A DNA stretch of 64,000 nucleotides, taken from Neoasaia chiangmaiensis (GTDB taxonomy: Bacteria > Pseudomonadota > Alphaproteobacteria > Acetobacterales > Acetobacteraceae). Below the pieces are notes generated by a model. The model was not told the DNA's origin and did no database searches. It saw only the letters and a program-made list of their open reading frames with translations. The stretch is taken from contig NZ_CP014691.1 of the NCBI RefSeq assembly GCF_002005465.1, positions 1,612,001-1,676,000 on the forward strand, read 5' to 3'. Shown piece after piece: positions 18,360 through 27,944 of this stretch. The translations under genes were made by a program, and so were the position numbers. Position 1 is the first letter of the stretch, and each line of letters starts with the position of its first letter.

Positions 18360-18827
18360 ATGGCACTCCTCGCTTACCTCCTCACGCCGTTCTGGGCGGT
18401 ACTCCTGCCAACGCATATGGCGGATGCGCAGGATATCGCCATGGCGACGCCTGACCCGGCACGCACCGAAACGGCACAGTCCCTGACGCAAAACCATGGG
18501 TGGGCCGCCTTCGCCCGCTCCCTCGCGCGCGCCGACGCGGCGCTGACGCCGAACCGGGTGCTGCCGATCCTCCGGCATGCACCGCCCCAGAACGTCCCGA
18601 TGCTGCGCGCAGCCCTGCGAAGCGGCCTGACGCACGATGCGGGCCGCACGCTCCGCCTGCTCGACCCCGCCCGCGACGGCGCATTCAGCGGTCGCGCCGT
18701 CTGCGCCAGCGGAAATGCGGGATGGCGCCGGAGCATGGTCGACCGGCTCTCATCCGATCACGATATCGCCGACGCATTCCAGCATCAGGATTGCCTGGAC
18801 GCCATTAGATACAATCCAGGCGGTTGA
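18360..18827 (+). CDS. Hypothetical exported protein
   Basis: A 155-residue protein I do not recognise. The chosen ATG at 18360 gives a plausible signal peptide (LLAYLLTPFWAVLLPTHMADA). A longer version from 18255 would put the hydrophobic segment internally. The mature part is Arg/Ala-rich with two Cys (AVCASG and QDCLDA) and no known motif. Codon bias resembles neighbouring genes. It stands alone between the DUF3126 gene and a lipoprotein gene. It could be overpredicted. Confidence 0.5.
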   Translation: MALLAYLLTPFWAVLLPTHMADAQDIAMATPDPARTETAQSLTQNHGWAAFARSLARADAALTPNRVLPILRHAPPQNVPMLRAALRSGLTHDAGRTLRLLDPARDGAFSGRAVCASGNAGWRRSMVDRLSSDHDIADAFQHQDCLDAIRYNPGG

Positions 18828-18956
18828 TCCTTCCGCGATTGGACGGCATGTCTATTGCCATGCCCCGGCGGAACCTCCGGAACGTTTCGCCGCTATGATG
18901 ATGACACTTCCTGTCTGCTTCACGCCGAACTGTTGCCACCACCTGCTGGAGAAACG

Positions 18957-19556
18957 ATGATTTCCCGTACGCTTCGTGCGCTTTCCCTTGCCACCTTTGC
19001 CACCACACTCAGCGGCTGCGGATATTTCGACTCCAGGGCGGCACACCGCGCCCAGATCGCTATGGTCGGCATGACATCCTACGACCTGCAAGCCTGCGCC
19101 GGCATCCCGGCAAGCGTGAAGCAGCTAAACGACACGACGCAAATCTACCAGTATACCGGCACGCATACCCTGCCGACCTTCAGCGGCTCGACCCTGATTC
19201 CGGTTGCCGACATCTCGTCCGTCATCCAGGAATTCAGCGGCGGCGGCGGCACGACCTGCACGGCCGTCATCCGCCTCGACCATGACCGCGTCTCCGAAGT
19301 CCATTACACGGGCGACGATGACGAGGTCATCGGCACGGACGGCATCTGCTCGATCATAACGCGCGGCTGCGCCCGCCAGCCGGAAGCGACCGAGCGCAAG
19401 GTCAATGCCGGTCCGTTCGGTCCCGTTTCCGCCTTCGCACCGGCCAAGACGCCCAACCAGAACACGGATGCGACCTATTCCAAGCAATCCGGCGGCGTCA
19501 TCACCAATCCGGACCCCAAGTCCACCAAGCCGGTCATCCTGCCCCGCACGCAGTAA
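18957..19556 (+). CDS. Putative lipoprotein
   Basis: A 199-residue lipoprotein. The ATG at 18957 has GGAG 5 nt upstream. A signal peptide ends in the lipobox LSGC (Cys20). After an early motif MVGMTSYDLQACAGIP, typical of small exported proteins with a BamE/SmpA-like 'GMT..dl..C.G.P' pattern, the protein is mostly polar. A Gly-rich turn GGGG precedes TCTAVIRLDHDRV, and the tail is Pro/Lys-rich. Function unknown; probably anchored in the cell envelope. Confidence 0.85.
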   Translation: MISRTLRALSLATFATTLSGCGYFDSRAAHRAQIAMVGMTSYDLQACAGIPASVKQLNDTTQIYQYTGTHTLPTFSGSTLIPVADISSVIQEFSGGGGTTCTAVIRLDHDRVSEVHYTGDDDEVIGTDGICSIITRGCARQPEATERKVNAGPFGPVSAFAPAKTPNQNTDATYSKQSGGVITNPDPKSTKPVILPRTQ

Positions 19557-19589
19557 CGGCGGGCGACAGTCACGAAAGGCGGCGCGGCC

Positions 19590-20303
19590 CTATACCGTGC
19601 CCGCCGCGATCGCCGCCTTCATGCGCGCGATCGCATGCGGCAGCCCCACCATGATCGCCTCGCCGATCAGAAAATGGCCGATATTCAGTTCAGCCATCCC
19701 GCCGATCGCCGCGACCGCGCCCACATTCTCATAGGTCAGCCCATGCCCGGCATGGAGCTCCAGCTTCTCCGCCAGCGCGGCATGCCCGGCGATTTGCAGG
19801 CGCTTCAGTTCCGCTGCATCCGGCCGGTGGGCGTAGGCCCCCGTATGCAGTTCCACAACCTGCGCCCCTACCCGCGCCGCCGCCTCGACCTGCACCGGAT
19901 CAGGATCGATGAACAACGAAACGCGAATGCCCGCCTGCCGAAGCCGTTCGATTTTCCGCGTCAGATCATCGGATTGCCCGATCACATCCAGCCCGCCTTC
20001 GGTCGTCACTTCCTGACGGCGCTCCGGCACGATGCAGCAGGCATGCGGTCGTAACGCACAGGCCAGCGCGACCATCTCCTCCGTTGCCGCCATCTCGAAA
20101 TTCAGTGGCACCGGCAGATCGTGCCGCAGACGCTGCATGTCCTCGTCGCGGATATGCCGCCGATCCTCACGCAGATGCGCCGTGATTCCGTCCGCACCAT
20201 GCGCCGCCGCCAGCAAGGCACCAGCCACCGGGTCCGGATGGCGACCGCCCCGCGCATTACGCACCGTGGCGATATGGTCGATATTCACGCCCAGACGGAT
20301 CAT
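19590..20303 (-). CDS. pdxJ: Pyridoxine 5'-phosphate synthase PdxJ
   Basis: Condenses 3-amino-2-oxopropyl phosphate with deoxyxylulose 5-phosphate to pyridoxine 5'-phosphate, the ring-closing step of vitamin B6 synthesis. The 237 residues carry the family motifs [42 protein letters not shown] and [11 protein letters not shown]. Full length. The ATG overlaps the pdxA stop (ATGA), which joins two successive pathway enzymes in one operon. Confidence 0.97.
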   Translation of the reverse strand: MIRLGVNIDHIATVRNARGGRHPDPVAGALLAAAHGADGITAHLREDRRHIRDEDMQRLRHDLPVPLNFEMAATEEMVALACALRPHACCIVPERRQEVTTEGGLDVIGQSDDLTRKIERLRQAGIRVSLFIDPDPVQVEAAARVGAQVVELHTGAYAHRPDAAELKRLQIAGHAALAEKLELHAGHGLTYENVGAVAAIGGMAELNIGHFLIGEAIMVGLPHAIARMKAAIAAGTV

Positions 20304-21280
20304 GACGCTTCTCCCTGCATGAAATTCCGCCGATGCACCCCCATCTCACCGGCCAGCCGCAACGCCGCCAGCAGGCTGGAGACATCCGCGAGCCCCTTGC
20401 CGGCGATATCGAACGCCGTACCGTGATCGGGCGATGTCCGGACGATCGGCAAGCCGAGCGTCGCATTCACGCCCGACGCCATGTCGAGCGTCTTGAGCGG
20501 AATCAACGCCTGATCGTGATACATGCACAGCGCCGTGTCGTAACGCGCACGCGCCGCCTCGGTGAACATCGTATCCGGCGGCAGCGGCCCGAAAGCATCG
20601 ATTCCATCCGCGCGCAGGGCCTCGATGGCCGGCACGATGATCGCGCCTTCCTCATCGCCCATCAACCCGTTCTCACCCGCATGCGGATTGAGCCCCGCCA
20701 CCGCCAGACGTGGCGCCGCAATCCCGAAATCCCGGCGCAGGGCGGCGGCCGTGATCCGCCCCACCGCGACGATCCGCGCCGTATCCAGCGTCGCCAGCGC
20801 CTGCCGCAGGCTGACATGCACCGTCACCGGCACGACGCGCAAACGCGGCGAGGCCAGCATCATGACTTCCTCGCCCGGCCTGTCGCAAAGCGCCGCAAGG
20901 AATTCCGTATGGCCGGGATAGGGAAAACCGGCCTGCCGCAACACATGCTTGCTGATCGGATTGGTCACGACGCCCGACACGGCACCGGACAACGCCAGCT
21001 TCGTCGCCAGTGCGATGGATTCGATCACCGCCGCGCCGTTCGCCGGGTCGGGCTGGCCCGGCAACACTGCCGCGCCCAGCGTCAGCGGCAGCACCGGCAG
21101 GGCCGTGGCGAAAGCCGCCAGCGCCTCCCGCGCATCCGCGACCACCCTGACCGGCACGCGATCGCGCAACAACGCCGGATCGCCCAGCCAGACGAACGGC
21201 GTCGCCTGCGCCGTCCACGCCGCGGCGGTCAGTTCCGGCCCGATGCCCGCCGGATCGCCCATCGTCAGCGCGGGCAGCAT
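20300..21280 (-). CDS. pdxA: 4-hydroxythreonine-4-phosphate dehydrogenase PdxA
   Basis: Oxidises 4-phosphohydroxy-L-threonine to the substrate that PdxJ uses. The 326 residues open with [15 protein letters not shown] and include TNPISKHVL, the metal-ligand motifs PGHTEF, NPHAGE and [11 protein letters not shown], and [23 protein letters not shown]. The start is one base after the stop of the upstream M20 peptidase gene (TGACATG), so these genes are closely packed. Full length. Confidence 0.97.
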   Translation of the reverse strand: MLPALTMGDPAGIGPELTAAAWTAQATPFVWLGDPALLRDRVPVRVVADAREALAAFATALPVLPLTLGAAVLPGQPDPANGAAVIESIALATKLALSGAVSGVVTNPISKHVLRQAGFPYPGHTEFLAALCDRPGEEVMMLASPRLRVVPVTVHVSLRQALATLDTARIVAVGRITAAALRRDFGIAAPRLAVAGLNPHAGENGLMGDEEGAIIVPAIEALRADGIDAFGPLPPDTMFTEAARARYDTALCMYHDQALIPLKTLDMASGVNATLGLPIVRTSPDHGTAFDIAGKGLADVSSLLAALRLAGEMGVHRRNFMQGEAS

Positions 21281-21281
21281 G

Positions 21282-22676
21282 TCAGCGTGCCGTGGCGAGA
21301 CGATCCAGCACCCGCACCCAGGACCGGACGCCCTTATGGAACGAGTCGAGACCATATTGTTCATTCGGTGAATGGATGCGGTCGTCGGACTGCGCGAAGC
21401 CGATCAACAGCGAGTCCACACCCAGCGCCTCTTTCAGCTCCGCCACCACCGGAATCGACCCGCCGGAACCGATGGACACCGCCGGCACGTTCCACTCATC
21501 GCTCAACGCCGCCAGGGCAGGCTTGAGATAAGGCCCGTCCTGCGGCACCGCGAAGCCGGATGACGCACCATGCGATGCAAACGTCACCCTGGCATCGGCG
21601 GGCAGGCTTTCGCGCACATAATGCCGGAAAGCCTCCCGCACCCGGGCCGGATCCTGCCCCGGCACCAGACGGAACGACACCTTCGCCATCGCCCTGGCCG
21701 GCAGCACGGTCTTGAAGCCATCATCCTCGTAACCACCGGAAATCCCGTTGATCTCGAAGGTCGGGCGGCTCCAGATCTGCTCGACCGCCGTATACCCCCG
21801 CTCGCCTGCCGCGACCGACAGCCCGACAGGCGCCAGCGTCTCGGCATCGTCGGGAAACAGCGTCTTCCACTGCGCCCGCACCGCGGCCGGCGCATCCGTC
21901 ACACCGTCATAGAAACCCGGCAGCGTGACGCGCCCTTCCGCATCGCGGACCTTGCCCAGAATGCCGCACAGCAATTCGATCGGGTTGCGCGCCGCGTTGC
22001 CATACATGCCCGAATGCAGGTCGTGCGTCGCACAGTCGATCGTCACTTCCTCACCCACCAGACCGCGCAGGCCGGTGGTGATGGCCGGTGTCGTGCGGTT
22101 GGGCATGCCGGTGTCGCAGATCATCGCCACATCCGCCTTCAGCTCATCGGCATGCGCCTTGAGGAACGGCAGCAGATTCGCCCCGCCGCTTTCCTCCTCG
22201 CCCTCGACGATGATCGAGACCTTCAGCGGCAGCGCGCCATGCACGCGCTTCCACGCACGGCAGGCCTCGATGAACGTCATGAGCTGGCCCTTGTCGTCCG
22301 ACGCCCCGCGCGCGACGATCACCTCGCGCCCGTCCGCTTCCTTGACGATGGCCGGCCTGAACGGATCGCTATGCCAGAGCGCGGCCGGATCGGTCGGCTG
22401 CACGTCGTAATGACCGTAGAACAGCACATGCGGCCCATGCGGCGCGCTGTCGTCATGCGCGACCACCATCGGATGGCCCGGCGTTTCCGCCACCCGCGCG
22501 GCAAACCCCAGCGACGCCAGTTCATCGCTCAACCACTCGGCGGCATCGCGACAGTCCTGCGCATGCCGCGGCTGGGCGGAGATGCTGGGAATGCGCAACA
22601 GCGCGAAAAGGCGTTCCAGGCTCTCGGGCATCGCCCGGTCCGCCTGCGCCAGAACCTGGTTGAGAGATTCAGTCAT
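21282..22676 (-). CDS. M20 family dipeptidase
   Basis: Zinc metallopeptidase of the M20 family, likely a dipeptidase or related amidohydrolase. The 464 residues have GHYDVQP with zinc ligand His, [10 protein letters not shown], the catalytic EGEEESGG, the dimerisation domain (DLHSGMYGN) and a C-terminal His in [10 protein letters not shown]. The ATG overlaps the stop of the upstream glycosyltransferase gene. No signal peptide, so cytoplasmic. The peptide substrate is unknown. Confidence 0.93.
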   Translation of the reverse strand: MTESLNQVLAQADRAMPESLERLFALLRIPSISAQPRHAQDCRDAAEWLSDELASLGFAARVAETPGHPMVVAHDDSAPHGPHVLFYGHYDVQPTDPAALWHSDPFRPAIVKEADGREVIVARGASDDKGQLMTFIEACRAWKRVHGALPLKVSIIVEGEEESGGANLLPFLKAHADELKADVAMICDTGMPNRTTPAITTGLRGLVGEEVTIDCATHDLHSGMYGNAARNPIELLCGILGKVRDAEGRVTLPGFYDGVTDAPAAVRAQWKTLFPDDAETLAPVGLSVAAGERGYTAVEQIWSRPTFEINGISGGYEDDGFKTVLPARAMAKVSFRLVPGQDPARVREAFRHYVRESLPADARVTFASHGASSGFAVPQDGPYLKPALAALSDEWNVPAVSIGSGGSIPVVAELKEALGVDSLLIGFAQSDDRIHSPNEQYGLDSFHKGVRSWVRVLDRLATAR

Positions 22677-25600
22677 GATACCGCTTCCTGAGCGCGGGCC
22701 TGACGCAGGATCTGCTGCAGGCTCCGCTTGAACAAATCCGGCTTGCCGGCATGCTGCGCCGCCATCGGCGCACCGAAAGACAGCCGTTGCCACAACGGCT
22801 CGTTCTTATAAAGCCGCGCCACGCTCTCGGCGAACAGGACCGGATCCGTGCCCGCGACGAGACAGGCCGAATAATCCGGCCAGCCCAGTTGTTCGGCCAC
22901 ATCCGCGCCGAGCACCGCCGGCAATCCATGAAGCGCCGCGCGCGTCACCTCATACGGCAACCCCGCCGAAACGCGCGATGGCGCGATCAACACCCGATGG
23001 CGCTCATAAAGCGCCTCGAGATCCTTCGCCGGCACGATCGGCGCAATCCGCGCATACCGCGCCATCGCCGACAGATCGAGATCGTCCGGCTTGTAGCCCG
23101 CGACGGTCAGCGTCACCTCGGGCGGCAGCATGGCGTCCAGATGCGGCAACACGTCGCGGACGAACCAGGCCAGCCCGTCATGCGCCGCATCGCCCGACGC
23201 ATGGATAGGCGTGGCGAACAGCAACCCCGCACGCCGGTCGAAATCCGCAACCCCCTCGATGATCGGCGCGACATGCCCCAGCACCGCCACGTTGTCGAAA
23301 CCGACCGAACGGATCAGCGCCGCGTCATGATCCTGCAGGGCGACGATGGTCTGGCAGAACCACGCATCGCGCAGTTCCTCGCGCAGCTCCCGCGCCAGCA
23401 ACGCCGGATCGTCAAGGCCGCCGACACGCCGCCGCGCATGGTTCTCGACACTCGCCAGCCAGCGCGCATCCAGGACGATGCCCTCCGACGGCAACACGGC
23501 GGCACTCTCATGCAGGTTGCCAAGGATGCGATGCAACGTATCGCTCCCCGCAATCCAGATATTGTCGAAACATCCGGCGCGTTCATGCAGGAAGCGCGTG
23601 AGTTCGGCGTGGCCCAGCCCCGCCATCACCTCGACGCCCTGCGGCAGATCCCGCTCCGTCCTCGAAAATTCCCCGTCTCCGCCGTCCAGCGCATACACGC
23701 TGACCCGCGCCCCCCACGACGCCATCGTCGCGATCACGTCACAGTCCCGCGCGAACAAACCGCCCCGGCGTCGCGACGGCATGGACGCGCCGACGAACAG
23801 CACCCGCGCGCCCTTCCCGCGCCACCGCGCCCGCTCCAGCAGTTGCGGCGCCTGCGGCGGCCGACGACGCAGCACCGCGCCGAACTGGCGCTGCAACGCG
23901 GCACGCCCCGCCGCCGGATCGGTATCGAGCCGATGTCGCGGCGGCGGCGCTTCATGGGAGAGGAAAGATGGCTCATAGCATATCTGCTTGCCGTGCGCCT
24001 GAACGCCCAGCCCGATGGCCGCCGCCAGACAGGCCGGGTCGTCGAAACCCTCCGGAATGCCGGTCGCCCGCAATGCCGCCGTCTCGACCAGCAGCGGACC
24101 CGACCCAGCCACGTCGCACAACCGCGAAAAGGCGATCGACGGCGCGAAAGACGCCTGCCCCGCGCCATAGACCGCAATCGTGCCGTCGCGGCAGACAACG
24201 CCCCCCGCCGCACCGACCGTCAGATCGTCCCGCAGCATCTGCCCGGTCACGGCACCCACGCCGCCATCCTGCAAACGCGCCAGCGCCGCATCCAGCGCGC
24301 CATAGGCCAGACGCGCGCCCGGTCGCAGCAACAGCACCGCCGGCGCGCGCGCATGGTCAAGCCCCGCGCGCCACCAGCCCCCAAAACCATCGCGCGGCGA
24401 AACACGCCGATGCGTCACGCCACGGAAAAAACGGTCGAGCACGCCCGTCTCGTCAGCCGACTCCGCATCCGTGACGATCACTTCGATCCGCCCGCCGCCG
24501 CCGTCATAAAGGGAGGCGAGCGTCTCGATCAGGATCGAAAAATCGTTGCGCGATGGCACGATCACGCTGACGACCGGCGTATTTCTCACCGTGAAATCGA
24601 GCGGCCCACGCACGAGAAGCGGCAGCATCGTCCGCGCATGGCTGGCCAGCAATTCCCGATGCTGCGCCGGCGAAAGCGGCGGTGCGTCCTGCGTCGCATC
24701 TTCCAGCGTTCCCTGCGTGGAGGTCGCCACCCAATGCGCGAAGATATCGCGAAACACCCCGCGCCGGACGGCCCTCACCACATCCGGGCGAACGCGATAG
24801 GCCGCAAGGTCCCAGTGCTCGACAGGCTTGCGTCCCTCATTCAGCCCGAAACGAAGGAAATGTTCATAACCGTTGCGCAGCCCCCCGTTCGCGACGATCG
24901 CCGCCACATCCGGATTGCTGGCGGCGTAGAAGGCCTCGCTGAAGAACGGATTGGGATCGAACGCCGTAGGCGTCGGATTCGTCAGGTAATGATGCAGGGG
25001 ATGCGTGTATTCACCACGCGCCAGCGCCTCGGCCACCACGGGATACTGCGCAAGATACCATGCCGGATCGAAATACCAGGACGTCCGCAAGGCCGCGGCA
25101 CCCGCCGTGCCCAGAAAGAACGCGAAACCGCCATGCCCGTGCGCGCCCCGCAACTGGTGCGCCTCGCACTCGGCACGGAACAGATCCGGATCGAAGAAAG
25201 GATGCCCGACACGCCAAGCACGATCCCCTTCGGTCAGATAGTGGTCGTAGCCATTGGCAAAACCCGCCTCACGCACGCTGCGTGGTGAGAGGTTGGGATT
25301 GACGCGGAAATATTCGTCTTCCGAAAACAGCCAATGCGGCGCGCGGGAGCGAAAGCCGCTCTCGCAATAATGCATGAAGCCGGAATCGAAAACGCCGTCC
25401 CGCACACCGCTCGCGACATCCGGATTACGCGCGAGGTAGAAATCCTCATCGAAAAGACAGCCCGGCACGTGCCCCAGCGCCGCACCCTGCTCCCGCCAGA
25501 AACGCGCAATCGCGGCATCGTCGGCATCCGCGACGCCCGCTTCCTGCAACGCCTGCGCGTATCGCCGACGATACCAGGCAAGGTCGAGATGCGCCCATGC

Positions 25601-25678
25601 CGGCGTATGACCGTTGTCGAACGCCGGCGCCGAGAAAAGGCTGCCCTGCGGCGCGATCGCCTCATCGAACGTGGCCAT
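22673..25678 (-). CDS. Large glycosyltransferase with FDxxFY/PDVA modules, GT2 and GT4 domains
   Basis: A 1001-residue three-part protein. Residues about 25-330 contain repeated units of the type FDEDFYLARNPDVA...FMHYCESG, FDPAWYLAQYP...LHHYL and FFSEAFYAASNPDVA...YEHFLRFGLNEGRKP. A GT2-like domain begins near 369 (VVSVIVPSRNDF), but its expected DxD site reads LLLRPGARL, so it may be inactive. A GT4-like domain begins near 624 (VLFVGASMPSRRRGG) and ends with EALYERHRVLIAPSRVSAGLPYE. It follows secB by 10 bp and overlaps the M20 peptidase. Its G+C is as high as the housekeeping genes, unlike the block upstream. It probably acts in surface polysaccharide synthesis. Confidence 0.85.
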   Translation of the reverse strand: MATFDEAIAPQGSLFSAPAFDNGHTPAWAHLDLAWYRRRYAQALQEAGVADADDAAIARFWREQGAALGHVPGCLFDEDFYLARNPDVASGVRDGVFDSGFMHYCESGFRSRAPHWLFSEDEYFRVNPNLSPRSVREAGFANGYDHYLTEGDRAWRVGHPFFDPDLFRAECEAHQLRGAHGHGGFAFFLGTAGAAALRTSWYFDPAWYLAQYPVVAEALARGEYTHPLHHYLTNPTPTAFDPNPFFSEAFYAASNPDVAAIVANGGLRNGYEHFLRFGLNEGRKPVEHWDLAAYRVRPDVVRAVRRGVFRDIFAHWVATSTQGTLEDATQDAPPLSPAQHRELLASHARTMLPLLVRGPLDFTVRNTPVVSVIVPSRNDFSILIETLASLYDGGGGRIEVIVTDAESADETGVLDRFFRGVTHRRVSPRDGFGGWWRAGLDHARAPAVLLLRPGARLAYGALDAALARLQDGGVGAVTGQMLRDDLTVGAAGGVVCRDGTIAVYGAGQASFAPSIAFSRLCDVAGSGPLLVETAALRATGIPEGFDDPACLAAAIGLGVQAHGKQICYEPSFLSHEAPPPRHRLDTDPAAGRAALQRQFGAVLRRRPPQAPQLLERARWRGKGARVLFVGASMPSRRRGGLFARDCDVIATMASWGARVSVYALDGGDGEFSRTERDLPQGVEVMAGLGHAELTRFLHERAGCFDNIWIAGSDTLHRILGNLHESAAVLPSEGIVLDARWLASVENHARRRVGGLDDPALLARELREELRDAWFCQTIVALQDHDAALIRSVGFDNVAVLGHVAPIIEGVADFDRRAGLLFATPIHASGDAAHDGLAWFVRDVLPHLDAMLPPEVTLTVAGYKPDDLDLSAMARYARIAPIVPAKDLEALYERHRVLIAPSRVSAGLPYEVTRAALHGLPAVLGADVAEQLGWPDYSACLVAGTDPVLFAESVARLYKNEPLWQRLSFGAPMAAQHAGKPDLFKRSLQQILRQARAQEAVS

Positions 25679-25688
25679 GGCCCCCGCC

Positions 25689-26192
25689 TCAGCCTTGCTT
25701 ACGGCGCGCTTGCCACAGGGCGACGAAATCGACCGGCTGGATATTGATCGTGGGAAAACCGGCCTCGCGCACCAGATTCAGCAACACATTCCGCGCCCCC
25801 GGGAAAAGAAGGCGCGGCGCGTCGATCAGCAGCATCGTCTCGAGCACCTCCCGCTCGCTGGGCGGCAGGGCGAACAGACCGGAATAGGCGATCTCGGCCT
25901 CATACAGCGCGGCCGGCTCGGGATTCTCCTCGCTCGGCGGTGTCGTCAGACCACGCGCGCGCATTACCAGCGTGACCTCGAACGTCAGCTGGCGATCGGC
26001 AAGCTGGCGCGCGTTAACGTCAAGAACAAGCCCGATATGCGGACGCGCCGGCATGCTGGCGTAAACCGCCGGCGCATCGGGCACGTTCAGGGAAACGGAA
26101 CGGACATACTGGTTGCCAACGCTCAGGGCCGGCGCACCGCCAGTCCCCTGATTGGCCCCGGAGAGCGTATCGGCGTGGCTGTGATCGGACAT
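25689..26192 (-). CDS. secB: Protein-export chaperone SecB
   Basis: Tetrameric chaperone that keeps precursor proteins unfolded and delivers them to SecA. The 167 residues show the family core: QYVRSVSLNVPDAPAVY, VNARQLADRQLTFEVTLVM, ALYEAEIAYSGLFAL, and the hallmark LLFPGARNVLLNLVREAGFPTINIQPVDF. An N-terminal polar extension of about 25 residues is usual in alphaproteobacteria. It appears to head the run with the large glycosyltransferase, M20 peptidase, pdxA and pdxJ. Confidence 0.96.
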   Translation of the reverse strand: MSDHSHADTLSGANQGTGGAPALSVGNQYVRSVSLNVPDAPAVYASMPARPHIGLVLDVNARQLADRQLTFEVTLVMRARGLTTPPSEENPEPAALYEAEIAYSGLFALPPSEREVLETMLLIDAPRLLFPGARNVLLNLVREAGFPTINIQPVDFVALWQARRKQG

Positions 26193-26355
26193 CGCGTCTT
26201 TTCTTTCCTGAACGGCAAATCACCAGACGCCCCATCCTGTGGCGGGACGTGTATTGTAGCGCCTTTGTGTCATGTCCTCCGGTTATTGGCCAGCCGACCT
26301 TTTCCACCAGCCGGACATTTTGTTTGCGCCAATTCGAACGAGATAGACAGGCTAT

Positions 26356-27939
26356 TCATGAACCGGTGGCAGTCCAGTGAATACTTTTGACGCCTGCCGT
26401 CGCTCGAACGCTGATCGCCGTGGACGTGACATCAACAATCCTGACATCCGCGTCCACACCAATACCTGCGACGCTTACGACCGGCACTTTGGAAAACCAC
26501 GGATAATTGCCCGGCCTCCTCGGTAACGCGATCCGCATAGTCCGCCCCGTCACCTCGGTTTCTCCCTGAAAAGTCAATCGACCGGAGGCGGTCATCTCGC
26601 CACCGAGATCACGCGCCAGACTTTGTGCAAGCTGGTTGTTGCCATAGTCGCGAACTTTTTGCCCTCCAGACCATGCCGCCCAAACGGTATCGATTTCCGA
26701 TAAGGTATTCGCTTTGGGATTAGGGTGCTGCGGTTCGGCGAATTCGAATGCACAGTCAATCGGCGAATAGGACAGCACGTTTGTATCGCGCGCACGAAAC
26801 TGGTCCGACGTAGAATCGACATAGACCAGTGATAATTCGCGTTCGGTCTCGGTGAAAACGTCGAATTTGACCCCGTCCAAAAGTATGTCGCCACATCCGA
26901 CGAAACTCATATAGCGACGGCGGGGCCTTCCGTCTGGAATGGGCAGATGGTCCGTGTTGCGGTTGGCGATGTAAAAACCGCCACGCACGATGATGTTACG
27001 GCAATGCACCAGGTCGAATGCATACCCAAAACCCTGCCAATCGCATTCCATGAAATACCAGATGACGCTGCGGTAGGTCTCATCGATCTGGTCCCGCCTG
27101 TCTGGCGTCGCATGCACGCGCGCGCGCACCATACCCCAACCATTATAACAGGTGCAGGAATAGAAACGTTGTCCTTCAAGCGGGGAGCGGATGTCATAAT
27201 TCCATCCCCATGTGTAATTCGCCACCAGCACATTGATGAAAACATATGTGAAGCAGCCTTGCGCAAATAGCGGGCTGCTGACGATCTCGAAAGCGGCCCC
27301 TGCCTGCATGGCAAAATCCGGGCCGAATACCGTTACATTCTCACAATGCCAGTTGCGTGGGCAGTCTACGATCCTAGCTGGCGCGGCCCATCTGCGAAGT
27401 GCAACACCTTGCCATGTCATCGCTGACTGCGGCGCATTCGCCGCAAAACGTACCGAAACGCCCGTTGACCCACTCCCACGGGCATTGCCGTCCTCAAGGC
27501 CGATATCCTGCAATTGAAGATAGCCCACAGCCGGTTTTGTATCGGTCCCATGTTGCAGCAGACCGTGACCACCAGGCTGCATGAGCAATGTCGTCAGATC
27601 CTGCCCCGCGCCGCGAAGCATGACATTGCAGGTACCAGTCAACAGGGGGCCGGAAAACAGAATCGTTCCGACAGGGAGATCGAAGAAGACGCATGGCGCG
27701 CCATTATAAGGTGATGCCGCGAATGCCTGATCGATGAACGATTGAAAGACAGCAAGATCATCGTGGCGCCCATCCAGAGCAGCACCTTTTTGTCGAAGAG
27801 CACTTTCGTCCACTCTGGCAACCGGTCCCGATGTCAACTCCGCAGCTTTCGCCGAGGCCGCCAACGATGCCGTCAGGCCCAATCCGACCAAGGCGCGACG
27901 GTTAAGGCTGGCATTCGGCGTGGACGTTTGACGGGTCAT
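26356..27939 (-). CDS. Exported parallel beta-helix protein
   Basis: A 527-residue protein with a Tat-like signal (NRRALVGLGLTASLAASAKA, twin Arg at 14-15). The mature part has the ladder of short hydrophobic strands typical of pectate-lyase-like beta helices (GPLLTGTCNVMLRGAG, LQLQDIGLEDGNARG, RNIIVRGGFYIANRNTDHL, GDILLDGVKF). Such folds often bind, cleave or modify polysaccharides. It begins 5 bp after the TPR/GT4 gene and is the last gene of the low-G+C block. A role in trimming or anchoring the polymer is inferred. I see no catalytic signature that would fix a lyase or hydrolase family. Confidence 0.8.
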   Translation of the reverse strand: MTRQTSTPNASLNRRALVGLGLTASLAASAKAAELTSGPVARVDESALRQKGAALDGRHDDLAVFQSFIDQAFAASPYNGAPCVFFDLPVGTILFSGPLLTGTCNVMLRGAGQDLTTLLMQPGGHGLLQHGTDTKPAVGYLQLQDIGLEDGNARGSGSTGVSVRFAANAPQSAMTWQGVALRRWAAPARIVDCPRNWHCENVTVFGPDFAMQAGAAFEIVSSPLFAQGCFTYVFINVLVANYTWGWNYDIRSPLEGQRFYSCTCYNGWGMVRARVHATPDRRDQIDETYRSVIWYFMECDWQGFGYAFDLVHCRNIIVRGGFYIANRNTDHLPIPDGRPRRRYMSFVGCGDILLDGVKFDVFTETERELSLVYVDSTSDQFRARDTNVLSYSPIDCAFEFAEPQHPNPKANTLSEIDTVWAAWSGGQKVRDYGNNQLAQSLARDLGGEMTASGRLTFQGETEVTGRTMRIALPRRPGNYPWFSKVPVVSVAGIGVDADVRIVDVTSTAISVRATAGVKSIHWTATGS

Positions 27940-27944
27940 AAAGG

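Noticed and set aside
22751-25288. A second 845-codon open frame on the plus strand across the large glycosyltransferase
   Set aside because: Same reason: antisense to a recognisable protein, Arg-rich, no family features. The equal length is coincidence.
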